A stretch of 64,000 bases of DNA. Source: Ditylenchus dipsaci (Eukaryota > Nematoda > Chromadorea > Rhabditida > Anguinidae). Below the pieces are notes generated by a model. The model had not been told where the DNA came from and did not search any database. It worked only from the letters and a program-made list of their open reading frames with translations. Shown here piece after piece: positions 32,801-43,000 of this stretch (positions within the stretch are counted from its first letter, which is position 1; every line of letters starts with the position of its first letter). The stretch is from assembly GCA_004194705.1 (NCBI GenBank), contig SADC01000517.1:1-64000 (forward strand). The letters are read 5' to 3'. Both the position numbers and the translations under genes were made by a program.

Positions 32801-35800
32801 TAGGAACCCAAAAATAACTCATTGATAAGTTCGGGTGTTTCTTCGATTTTTCATAAGGGTCAGCTCATGCTGTTGAACGCATAGATATTCTAAAAAGGTT
32901 CACTAGTCATGAATGAAAATACCAATGACTTTGATAAATAAAATTTTGAAAATATTTTTAATTTTTTTTATTTTGACTCACAGTGAGAATCTCAGTGAGC
33001 TCGCTCACTCTCACTCACTCTCTTTTTTCCATTCTCACTGTCACTCTTATTCTCACTGACCTAAAATTTCCACCCTCACACTTATTCTTTTAATTAATTT
33101 CAACGGGGAATTTCGGGTCGAATTGCTTTGGTTTGAATTTGTTATATTTGCTTGTTATATTTTTATGTTGCATTCTTCCTGCTGATCATTTTGGTATATT
33201 GCACTCGCAATTGTATTCAAAAAGTCGGCCAGAAATATGCTAAACCAAGAGTCATTCAAATTTCAATACCACGACTTTAAGTGGAACCTGGCAGGCCAGA
33301 AAGTGGTAGCTTTGTGAGTTGGACGCTAGTTGTCCAAGTTTTTGCATTCTAAAAATATAAAATAACTCACTTTCTATGCTTTGCAAGTGGCAGATGACCA
33401 TTGCCTCTTTTCAGAGACTGGTTGATATGCATTGGCCTAACTCAGTACATAGATCTCTTCGAAAGCCGAGGCTATACCACTATGCATGAGCTACAGAAAG
33501 TGACTTGGGAAGATCTGGAAGACATTGGTATTAACAAATTGGGTCACATGAAGAGAATATGTTTGGCTTTGAAGAAGTTAAAGGTAACCCATTACTCAAT
33601 TATTTTGTGTTACTAAATAATCTCTCCACCTACATTGCTAGAAAGAGGAGTAACTGGAAGGGGGGGCAAGGATCAGATCGATCTAGATCAGATTAGTTCA
33701 TATCAGATCAGTTCAGATCGCCAAAGACCAGATCAGATCCAGGATGATAATTTGGTCCTATATAAGACCATTTAGGACTATTTATGGTCCTAAAAAGGTC
33801 CTAATAATAGTATGGTTCGATATAGGACTATGTCCTCAATAGGACTGTTTAAGACTATAAGACTATAGTCCTAAATAGGACTGTTTAAAACTATAGTCCT
33901 ATTTAGGACATAGTCCTATATCGGGCTATTTAAAAATAGTCCTACACAGGGCTATGCCCTACATAGGACTATAGTACTAAATAGGACTATTGTTCTAAAT
34001 AGGAGCATAGCCCTAAAATAAGACCATACTATTATTAGGACCTTCTTAGGACTAAAATAGTCCTGAATAGCAGTGTTGTTCTGAGGACGATTTTTTGGCC
34101 TGTGAGTGAGAGTGAGTGAGAATGAAATTTGCTCTCACAGGCTGTGAGTGAGAGTGAGAATTTTGAACTTTGTCCTCACAGGCTGTGAGTGAGAGTGAGA
34201 ATTTTGAAATTTGTCCTCACTGAGAGTGAGAATCTCACTGAGATTCAGTGAGAATCTCAGTGAGAATTGAAAATTTTCAATTTGCAATTTTTTATTAAGC
34301 ACTTTTTCGGGAATTGATATAAACAAATGATTATGTATTCAAAAGAGTAAATTGAGTTCAACTTCTATGTCTTGCCGTTGCTAACCTGCATTGAGAGAAA
34401 GTTCGTTCGATTGGGCTGCCCGTCGCCGTGCTTAATATTTCTAATGCCAGCTCAGCAACATATTTCCACTCCTGAAATGTTCTCTTATAACCAGTGTTTT
34501 CATAATTCACACTGACAGTGACACTGACATTGACACTGACATGTCAGTTTAGCGAACCTGACATTTTTTGAAATTCGCTTGAAAAAGAAACAGAAGGAGA
34601 ATGCAAAACAGCAAGTTGAGTTGGCGATCTCTCAGGTTTAAATAATATCACCTGCCGTATTTCCTTCAATATAAGTCCCACTCCAATACATGCCCCCCCC
34701 CTCCTCAACTTTGAGGGTCTGTATCTCAGGGCAGAAGCAATATTTTTCAAAGCTGTTGTTTTAACTCTAACAGTTCTTCTGATTTCACTTTTTATATTTT
34801 GGTTGAGCACCCGAACATCTCGAGATTGAATTCCAAATTTTCTGATTTTCGGGGATTCGAAAATAGAATCCCGGGGCTTCTATTTAAAGAAATACGGTAT
34901 TCCACCCATTTTATTCAATACCTATTTTACAGCTATGAAAATTTTTTTATTTACTTAACATACTCGACGTTTACTTTGTGCTCTTCATTATTTTAATTAC
35001 TACCTTATCTTTGAAAACAATTTATTTTTACAACCTTACTTGATTTCGTTGCATGATTTGAAATAATAAAGACTGAAATAATTCAAGAATGATATAAATT
35101 GATGCCGTCTATGTAACGGAAATTCTCAAAATTCTCACTGAGAATTGAGTGAGAATGATATTTTGTGTGAGTGAGAGTGAGTGAGAATAGCATTTGTCCT
35201 CACAGGCTGTGAGTGAGATTCTCACTGAGAATTCTCAGTGAGATTCTCACTCGGAGTGAGCTCAGCACAACACTGCTAAATAGTCCTCAATTTTAAGCAA
35301 ATAGGACCAAATTCTCATCCCTGATCAGATCAGATCGATCTGATCTGATCTAACAAATATTTTTGTCAAAATAGCCTTAATTTTGCGGGAATTCAAATTT
35401 TCTAGTCTGAAAACGACTTGGATCGCTCGGAATCCGCCTCCAGAAAGGCTGAAGGCCACTGAAACTCAGTTTTCGGGGGTTGACTAACTAGGGAGGGGGT
35501 GGACTTTTTGCAAAAATTCGATTGCGCTCATTAGATTTCCCGGTCGATCAGCTAAATAGCTCAGAATCTCACCCTAGAGCAGCCAAAAGCCACTAAAAGT
35601 TTTTTTTGGAGTTTACAAAAGAGGTGGTGAATTGCGCGCACCAGAATCCCACTAAAATTGGCTAAGTTGCTCATAATACCGCACAGAACCATTCGGAACT
35701 ACCCAAAACCACCTTAAACACTGATTGAGGGTATTTAGTTACTGGTTGGGAGTGGTATAAAGTAGTTTAGGGTGGTTTTGAATAATTGAGGGTGAGATTC

Positions 35801-37234
35801 TGGGCGATTGAGCGATCAAACGGAAAATTTTATAAGCGCAATCGAATTTTTGCAAAACTTTTACCCACTCTTCCCGTAAACCCCTAATGGCTCTATCACA
35901 ATTGAAGGTGTAAATGTAAATGTAAGTGTAAGTGCAAGTGTAAATGTAAGTGTAAATGTAAGGTGTCTTCACAATACCAAAAACATTTACACTTACACTT
36001 ACATTTACACTTACGGTTTCACAATACCAATGTAAGTGTAAATGCAAAGTTTTCACTTATTTTCGTTTTTATTGCTAAATATGTGTTTTAAATATGTGTA
36101 GTCGATCCCGAAACCGCATTGAAAACACTTTCGGCATCATGGCAATGAAGTGGCGAATTCTACTAAAGCCTATCGAGTGCTCCCATGAAACAGCCGATGA
36201 TATTGTGTGGGCAATCTGTGTTTTGCACAACTTTTTAAGAGAGAATATGGAGGAGGAAATTGTGCTTGACAGAGTAGTGGCAGCCTTCAGAGCTTGGCCT
36301 GGTATAACAGTGACTGAAAATAGAGAACGAGGGAGCCGTAGTGCAAAGGAAATCCGCAAGAAGCTTGTTGAATTTTTTAATGGTGCCGGTAGTGTGGATT
36401 TCCAAGAAAATATGATTTGATTGAAGTTTGATTAAGAATATCATTAATTGAAAACTTTCCACTACTAGCAGTTAAAATTCAAAAAATATATATTTGTTGA
36501 TAAATAAGCAGGATTTTAGCAATAAAAATTAATAAGTAAAATATTTGCATTTACATTTACATTTGTATTGTGAAGAGGTAAGTGTAAATGTAAGTGTAAG
36601 TGTAAGTGTAAATGTAAGTGTAAATGTAAGGTGTCTTCACAATACCAAAACATTTACACTTACACTTACATTTACATTTACACCTTCAATTGTGATAGAG
36701 CCATAAAAAACCACCTTTCAGGGGCTTCTGGCCACTTTGGGATGGAATTCTTAGCGATCCAAGTTATTTTCTGGCTGAAAAATTTAAATTCCCGCGAAAT
36801 TTTCACCTAATTTGCCTATTTTGTCAACTACATTTGTCATGTCGATCTGACCTTTGCCCACCTTTGGTAACTGCTGCTCAAAACAATAAAAATTGAAACT
36901 TTCAGTTGGTAGGACTGGTTGTTTGAGAGAAGATGTCTCCAGTCTGACCGATTGTGGTGACTATGGTACTCTTCAACCTCACCACCTCCGCCAAGTGCCC
37001 GTTCCCTGCTCTCCCAGTACCTCGTCTTCTACTACTGCTTCTTCTACCTTTCAGCCTGACTGTTCCAGTGCTTCAGACTCTGGATATGGCACTTCCATCC
37101 AGCCACAATCTAATTGTTATGATAACACAGGCTTTGTGTCTCCATATATGGCTCCTGACAGGAGACCATTCCGCAAGCCTCCACAGCAAAAGTCTAGTAG
37201 TCTGGTGAATGCCAAACAAAGACCAATAGTCACG
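26878..37234 (+). CDS. Caskin-like tandem-SAM scaffold protein (partial)
   Basis: Candidate exons: 26878-27009 (weak), 29086-29264, 29421-29622, 31057-31192 (weak), 31596-31744, 31796-31959, 32020-32084, 33415-33583, 36906-37234. The 31796 exon encodes a first SAM domain (AEWLQRLCF..., YDLISISRITPEDLTTLGIS); the 33415 exon a second (DWLICIGLTQY..., VTWEDLEDIGINKLGHMK). That pair, spacing and sequence match the tandem SAMs of Caskin, a synaptic scaffold. Flanking exons are Ser/Thr-rich linkers (SSSSCTSSN; SSTTASSTF). One-base losses are needed at 31948 (A-run) and at the 33583 donor; the 31192-31596 junction is out of phase. No ankyrin repeats, SH3 domain or C-terminal end were found, so both termini are unknown. 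Introns carry many transposons. Confidence 0.7.
27490..27690. repeat. G/C-rich CCGGCGG block
   Basis: Palindromic G/C-rich sequence (GCATCCGCCGGTGG, CGGACCGCCGGTGG) in A-T-rich surroundings, probably the core of a foldback element. Ends not resolved. Confidence 0.4.
27787..27870 (+). pseudogene. Fragment of a Sel1-like repeat
   Basis: One frame reads SYYAKAANNGNPEGMYNLAL then LYANGFG and a stop. This matches the Sel1/TPR-like repeat pattern (AA..GN.E..YNL..LY..G.G). No adjoining repeat or clear splice sites. It may be a captured exon fragment. Confidence 0.45.
28219..28456. repeat. Higher-order tandem array of GACTCGCTAC units
   Basis: Sixteen units of three kinds: B (GCGACTCGCTACT), C (GTGACTCGCTACAATT) and A (GCGACTCGCTACAATT). 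Order: B C A A twice, then B C four times. Confidence 0.95.
29734..30378. mobile_element. hAT-like element whose inverted ends are a minisatellite (copy 2)
   Basis: Ends CGTTAACACGCATTTGAGC and CAAATACGTAGTAACC, perfect 8-bp duplication GTCCTGGT (29726-29733, 30379-30386). Inward of the ends GCATTTGAGCCCC repeats about four times on the left and three times on the right. The middle is unlike that of the 12612 copy. Confidence 0.85.
30571..30853. repeat. Inverted dimer of a tRNA-like SINE head, copy 2
   Basis: The plus-strand head has box A TGGCGCAGTGCG and box B GGTTCGATTCC; the linker has TTTAGAGGTAATTAGA; the minus-strand head has box A and box B again. Same layout as 7118-7353. T-stem pairing is poor, arguing against a functional tRNA. 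Confidence 0.7.
30886..30982. repeat. Tandem repeat of ATCGATTCGTGGTA
   Basis: About six imperfect copies of a 13-17-base unit (GATTCGTGGTAATC). Non-coding. Confidence 0.8.
32085..33414. other. Large Caskin-like intron without clear elements
   Basis: Contains a lone TCACTC-rich stretch (32985-33060) related to the GTGAGTGAGAGTGAG arrays at 34100 and 35160. Otherwise nothing recognised. Confidence 0.5.
34071..35275. mobile_element. hAT-like element with CAGTGTTGTTCTGAG ends
   Basis: Ends CAGTGTTGTTCTGAGG and CTCAGCACAACACTG follow the classic hAT pattern CAG.GTTG. Flanks CTGAATAG / CTAAATAG agree at 7 of 8 bases. Subterminal GTGAGTGAGAGTGAGAAT repeats lie on both sides. No transposase. Confidence 0.75.
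34655..34897. mobile_element. CCGTATTT-ended element nested in the hAT-like element
   Basis: Ends CCGTATTTCCTTCAATATAA and complement (TTAAAGAAATACGG), TA on the right; left flank is TG. Interior foldback. Confidence 0.65.
35888..36703 (+). mobile_element. PIF/Harbinger element retaining a transposase exon
   Basis: Perfect inverted ends TGGCTCTATCACAATTG flanked by TAA on both sides (35885-35887, 36704-36706), the 3-bp duplication typical of Harbinger. Both sub-ends are arrays of TAAGTG/TAAATG hexamers that fold back on themselves. A 3' transposase exon remains between them, so it is an internally deleted copy. It lies in a Caskin-like intron. Confidence 0.85.
36094..36420 (+). CDS. Harbinger transposase, C-terminal part
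   Basis: An intact 108-codon frame containing RIENTFGIMAMKWRIL and AICVLHNFLR, the conserved C-terminal part of the DDE_Tnp_4 (HARBI1-like) nuclease, ending in a basic tail. In the family the last catalytic acidic residue precedes the HNFLR helix; here the E of RIENTFG is present. The upstream catalytic part is absent. A possible acceptor (TATGTGTAG) at 36100 suggests that it is a last exon. Inactive on its own. Confidence 0.8.
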   Translation: MCSRSRNRIENTFGIMAMKWRILLKPIECSHETADDIVWAICVLHNFLRENMEEEIVLDRVVAAFRAWPGITVTENRERGSRSAKEIRKKLVEFFNGAGSVDFQENMI

Positions 37235-37651
37235 GTAAGCATAAAAATAATGGCTTATAAACGGCTCAGTACGTACTTCGAGTTCGAGTTCCTCTTCAAG
37301 TTCGGATTTTTGGCTACGTGAATACCCTTTATCCGAACTTGAACTGGAACACGAAGGTGTTCACGTACTTGGAGTCTGAGTTCAAGTACGAGGTCGAAAT
37401 TGAAGATGTTCATATGAAAAACTTCGACCCTTTCTTTAGTAAATCCCCAAAAAGGCAACTTTCAGTGCTCCACTCTGGGTGAGATTCTCAGTAATCCATT
37501 TTTTTTGAAATTTTGATCAAAATCGACAATTTTAAAGGCAAAAGGTTCTGGAAAGTCGACTTATGCCAAAATATCCTCCGAAATCCGAATCCGTCGAGAT
37601 CGGATCGGAATAATTCTTATGGGTTGATATATGTCAAGACAGACATATGTA

Positions 37652-37805
37652 CAGTCAACTTCCGATTTAGTGTACACCCTGGGGACCGGCTCCGGGTGTA
37701 CACTAAATCGAGTGTACACTAAATAGAGGGTTTATTCTAGTCATTTTAATTAACCGCCGGCCAAAATGATTTAATCCAGGTGTACACTAAATCGGGAGTT
37801 GACTG
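37652..37805. mobile_element. Pogo-like MITE with TTTAGTGTACAC ends, copy 2
   Basis: Ends CAGTCAACTTCCGATTTAGT and partner, TA flanks; closely related to 8008-8192 but about 30 bases shorter. Confidence 0.85.
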
Positions 37806-38327
37806 TATAACTGTTTTGAGTAGGTAGACCAGGAATTTAGCACCACTTACGTATTTTAGTGGATATCTTAGTCTATAAACAATATTTCTATCTGATCTCA
37901 ACGGATTAGGATTCAGGAAGATATTTTGATATTCGGGTTGACTTTCCAGAAACTTCCGCAAACTTATTACCTACTTATCTACTGCCTGTATTATTTTTAA
38001 CTCAATTTGCTGTTTCATGCAATAAAATGCTCTACTTATTCTTCTGCAATCACATTCGTCACCATGAAAATATTGTTAAAGCTGTACAAAACAATAAAAT
38101 GATGCCTGGATATGTTTTATTGTACGGGACAGGCTTGCCGGCGACTTTTTGAGTTGAGCCGAAGTTTTCGGATATAGCATCTCAGCCCAGAGCTTCGTAA
38201 AATAGGATTGTCAGCTGAGGTTCTCGAAAAACGTAATTGAACCAAAAACTTAGTCTTAAAATATTTAGACCTCCCAATCAATCTAGCCCAGTTCAACGTA
38301 ACTTTTCTTGAGTTTTTTGTTTGTTAA

Positions 38328-38549
38328 AGGGCATGCCCGTGCGTTTCAAAAAGTTAAGGCGGGGACCAGCAAACTTTTTGAATCGTCCCATTTTTCACTC
38401 GTGCTGCGTCAGATCTAATGTTGATGACCTTATACTACTTTTAAAAACTAGGCAGGAAATCTGGATGAGAAAACATGTAAAACTTGATCGAGAAAGAAAA
38501 AAGTCCTGGTCCCCACCTTTTCTCCGTGTCGGGAACGGGCATGCCCCTT
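38328..38549. mobile_element. TTAA-flanked MITE, left of a pair
   Basis: Ends AGGGCATGCCCGTGCG and its partner CGGGCATGCCCCTT; TTAA at 38324-38327 and 38550-38553. The block AAGGCGGGGACCAGCAAA is inverted at the other end. Confidence 0.8.
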
Positions 38550-38553
38550 TTAA

Positions 38554-38788
38554 AAGGACATACCAGCGCGTTACACTGCAATTAAGGCGGGAACCAGTAA
38601 TCTCTTTCTCTCTTGACTATTTTCTATAAGCGTTTTACCTGATCCGACGAAAGTCTTCTGCCTACTTTTCAAAAGTAGGATAAGATCGTAAATATCAGAT
38701 TTGAGTTGAAATGAGTGAAAACAAGGACAATTTTTGAAAAAGGCTGGTCCCCGCCTTAATTTGCAGTGTAACGCGCTGGTATGCCCCT
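38554..38788. mobile_element. TTAA-flanked MITE, right of a pair sharing one TTAA
   Basis: Ends AAGGACATACCAGCGCG and CGCGCTGGTATGCCCCT; TTAA at 38550-38553 (shared with the neighbour) and 38789-38792. Confidence 0.8.
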
Positions 38789-38792
38789 TTAA

Positions 38793-39290
38793 GTCTCGAA
38801 TATACGGCACCCTCTCAAGTTCGATCCCGCTCTGGAGCCGATACTTTTTTACCTCGATTTTTAAAGTCTTTTGCGAAGTGTGATTCGCCTGTCTGGTCCG
38901 AAATATCGTAACGATTCCTATTTTGCCGGACGGTTTTTTTTATTAAAATCTTATATTTTTTTCACCAAAAAGTGGTGTCGATTTCAAAATAGGGTGCTGT
39001 AAAATCGAGACCGGGTCTCAATGGCAAAGTTGCAAGATTTTTAAAAAATAACCGGCGAAATAGGAAACATCTGTCGGACCTGACTGGTGAATAACATTTG
39101 GCAAAACACATCATAAAGTCGAAGCAAAAAAGCGTTCAGATTATTGCGAAAATTCGAACACCGACAACTTAGAGAGTACATGTTTATCGAACCTCTTCGT
39201 AGTGGTATCTCAGGGGTTGACTGAGTCCACCACTATGGTGGGGGACCAATATGGCAGGGGGTTACTATGGAGAGACTCGGCTGTAACTTA
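38793..39290. repeat. Debris of pogo-like ends
   Basis: Several partial termini (TCTCGAATATACGGCACC near 38793; GGGGTTGACTGAG near 39211) but no complete element. Confidence 0.4.
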
Positions 39291-39548
39291 CCGTATATTC
39301 TCTATTAATCCCCACTCTCTAATAAACCCCCGCTCTCTTATAATCCCCCGCCCTATGGAATTCATATCTCAGCCTAGAGCGAACATTTCGCAAATCTGTT
39401 ATTTGCGTTTTCTTAATTAGCATGAGCTCTTTGATTCCACTTTTCAGATTTCGGTCGAGTGCCCAAAAATCTCAAAATCGACCTCAAATTTTCCGATTTT
39501 TAGGGGTTGAAAAATAATTTCCCATGGGGATCAATAGAGGATATACGG
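39291..39548. mobile_element. CCGTATTT-type element (CCGTATATTCTC ends)
   Basis: Ends CCGTATATTCTCTATTAATC and complement, TA flanks, interior foldback around CTCTAATAAACCCCCG. Confidence 0.75.
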
Positions 39549-40055
39549 TAACATAGTTCGTGTCAGTGAATAAGTCGTAATAGAGTTTGGCCGAGTCCAA
39601 AGTGACCGACAGCTTTCTAATGTGCTCTGAAGCATTAATAATTTTTTTTATAAAATTCATCGCTAGGTTGAGAATTAAAATCCAATTATTACAATTACAC
39701 GGACATTTAGGACTTCTTAAAATACCATTAAATTGGTTTTCAATATAATTTTTCATATTAATGTACAAAAATGTACATGAGCATTGCATGCGACTGAATG
39801 TCGCATCAGCTTGTTTAGGCTATTGATTATGTAGTTGGGGACAGGTAAACTTGTTCCTATTTCGCCTAGCAAATGACAAACGACCAGCAAAATGCATGGT
39901 TATTTCTATCATTATTATCAGTGCTTGCCAGCCCAAACTTTGGTCTTTTATAGCTTTCAATATAAAGACTTCAGTTATCATCATGTGCATTAAATTGTAA
40001 TAGTTCTTATTCTGGTATACACGCAATTATTTTTTCAGGAAATTTGTTAAGCCTA

Positions 40056-43000
40056 ATGCCTATGTTTCAAGATAAAAATCGGGTATATGTTTTGGATGGG
40101 GGTTTGGTAGGTGGTCATTTGGCTCGTCATTTATCTAACCCTTCTTGTTTAGGATCACTATTGGAGGACTTGGGTTACAGTGTCGATGTAAGTAATAGAC
40201 AGGGGTGATATTCAGGTTGGTTGGTGAAGTTTAGGATCAAAAGTTAATCGCCATCATACTCGAGCAGTGATTAATTTTTTTGATCCGAGTAGATTTGAGT
40301 TCTAGTCGTACGTTCTACTCACCCAGAGATACTCACCTATTTCCATAAGAGTAAAAATACATTTGCGAGTTATATTAGTAAACTCGGAAGTAGTAAACTC
40401 TCGAGTTGGGCAAGTAAAAGACGAGTTCGGCAAGTAGAACTCAACTAAATCTGAATACTCTGATCAGAATACAATCAAACCTCGATTTAGTGGCACCCCC
40501 AAAAGTTCGTTCCCGCCTAGGGTCCGACACTTTTTTTAACCCAATTTTCAAAATATTTTATCGATTCTGTTATGACAGTCTGGTCGCAAATATCGTGAGG
40601 ATTCCGATTTTGCCGATCGTTTTTTGAAAAGTAAACGAATTTCGGGTTAAAAAAGTGAAACCTCGATATAGTGGCACCTGTTTTCAAAAAGGGGTGCCAC
40701 TATATCGAGGTTTCACTTTTTTAACCCAAAATTCGTTTACTTTTCAAAAAACGATCGGCAAAATCGGAATCCTCACGATATTTGCGACCAGACTGTCATA
40801 ACAGAATCGATAAAATATTTTGAAAATTGGGTTAACAAAAGTGTCGGACCCTAGGCGGGAACGAACTTTTGGGGGTGCCACTAAATCGAGGTTTGACTGT
40901 AGTCGACTTTACTCATAAAACTCGCAGGTAGAAGCAGAGTTAGGCCAGTAAAACTCAAATCTACTCAAGTCAAAAATCACTCATTGCTCGAGTAGGATCG
41001 CGAGTAAATTTTAATTTGAAACTGGGGTCACGAGAAACTTTTGAGGTGAAGCTCCACTGACCTCCTGAAAATCATTCCACGTTTATTGAAACAAATCGCT
41101 TGATAGGTTTCCAAATTAAAATATTAAAAGTGAATGAAAAATCTTCAAACTCACTAAAGAGTTTCATTTCATTCCTTTTGACTTTTAGTGTCAGTCAGAA
41201 AAGTATTTGTAACTCACAAAAAAACATTATGTTTCAAAATAGCACGGACTTACTTGCTCTCTTTTCGAAGAATATTGTTTGGTACAGTCTAAATCCGTTA
41301 TAGTGCGACCCCCGGGGACCGACCACAATTTGCACTATGACCAAAGCTCGTACTCTATCGGGACTCGCACTACCGAGACTTTTAGAGACTTTTGACTGAC
41401 TCCATTGAACTCGAGGTCCCACTTTGCACTGTACCGGGGTCGCACTATAACGAAGTCTGACTTTATGCAGTTTTGCTGAAAAGTACAGCTTTGCAATTCA
41501 AAGTTTTGGGAAAATGCACTTATACTTTTTAAATTGGCCGAAATTTAAGATTGACTAAAATCCGAAAATGCGGTCATAGTTGCGCGGGCGCCGGCGCCGA
41601 CTTTTTTATTTTTTTATAAAAATATTCCTAGCATCTGCGGTAATAGCGAGCATGACGAAAAAGTTTTTTCTCAATCTAGAATTAATTCTTTGGCAGTCTT
41701 GAAAAAAATGTTATCGGCAACGTCGGCACCCAAAATTGTCAGGTCTGCTCAAAATTTTTCAGGTCGGTGCCGGCGCCCGTTTTGACTGGGGGCGCCGGCG
41801 CCCGTGCAACTATGACTGCGGTCATGCCATATAATATGAAAGCTACAAGACATTAAAATAAAAGTAATAGAGACACCATCTGAGAAGGGAATTTGATGGG
41901 GTATCGTCATTGAGCCCTCAAAATTATAAGCTATTTTGCAGAATCACGAATTGTGGAGTGGCGGTGCTAACATAGACAAACCTGACCTGGTGCTCAAGGC
42001 TCATCAACAGTAACTAACACTCTTTTAGCGCAACATACATTAATAATTTTCACCAACTATCTAGATTCATAGATGCAGGTGCAGAAATAATTATGGTAAG
42101 TTGTTTAATGTGATCATCATCCCCATCCTAAATCCAAGTTCTAGACCAATTCTTACCATTGCTCCATCCAAAAAATGCAGGAAGTGAGGGGGTACACCTT
42201 GGAACAGGCTGAGCAGTCCATTGCTGTATGTTTGCGGCTATATTTGGACAGAAATATAAAACTAGCTTTATTACAGAGAACAGTGGACATAGCCAGACAA
42301 GCAATCCACACCTCCAAACACCCTCAAACTCTGCTGGTTGGAGCTGTGGGACCTTATGGTGGGTAGTTAATCCAAATTGAAGATTTCAATTTGGAGTTTT
42401 CAGCCACCTACTTAAGGGATGGATCTGAGTACAGTGGAGCCTACACTAAGAAACCTGGATTCGACCCACAGGTTTGGGGTTTTTTAAACTTTTCTCGGAT
42501 TCCTAGATTCATATGTAAATTCAAATCCTGGCCGTAGTGTGTCATTATAATATCACGAAAAAAATTTCATCGAGCCGTAGTAACAGGGTGCCAACAACAG
42601 AGGTGTCAAGTTGGGCGCCGGCGCCCGGCGCCTCTTTTTTCAGTGGCTTAAAAAAATAAAAATAAATTAAAAATTTGCATATCTACTATCCCTATGTAAG
42701 TTACTCGGCGTCCGGCGCCAATTTTTTCGCATTTTTCGCCTCGGCGCCCACTTTTCTGCCATGGCTCCCGGCGCTGACTTTTCACAAATAAGGCGCCGAC
42801 GCCAAGGGCGCCGACGCCAAGGGCGCCGGCGCTGATTTCCGACGCCCGGCGCCGTCTTTTTCATCCGCACAAGTATGGCAGCAACACTATTGTGGCTCAA
42901 AATAGTTATTGAAGATCTAGCGAAAAAATTCTCCGATAGGCTTCCAAATATTTTTAATAATGAAACCTACCAGACAATTCTACAAACTTTTGTTCATATT

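Larger units (their letters stand above)
33660..35356. mobile_element. Nested foldback: GATCAGATC ends, AGTCCTAAATAGGACT arms, hAT-like core
   Basis: Outer arms rich in GATCAGATC on both sides. Next, arms made of short palindromic repeats such as TAGTCCTAAATAGGACTA (strong left, short right). In the centre sits the separate 34071-35275 hAT-like element, which itself carries a CCGTATTT-type element. Three layers can be read. Confidence 0.6.
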
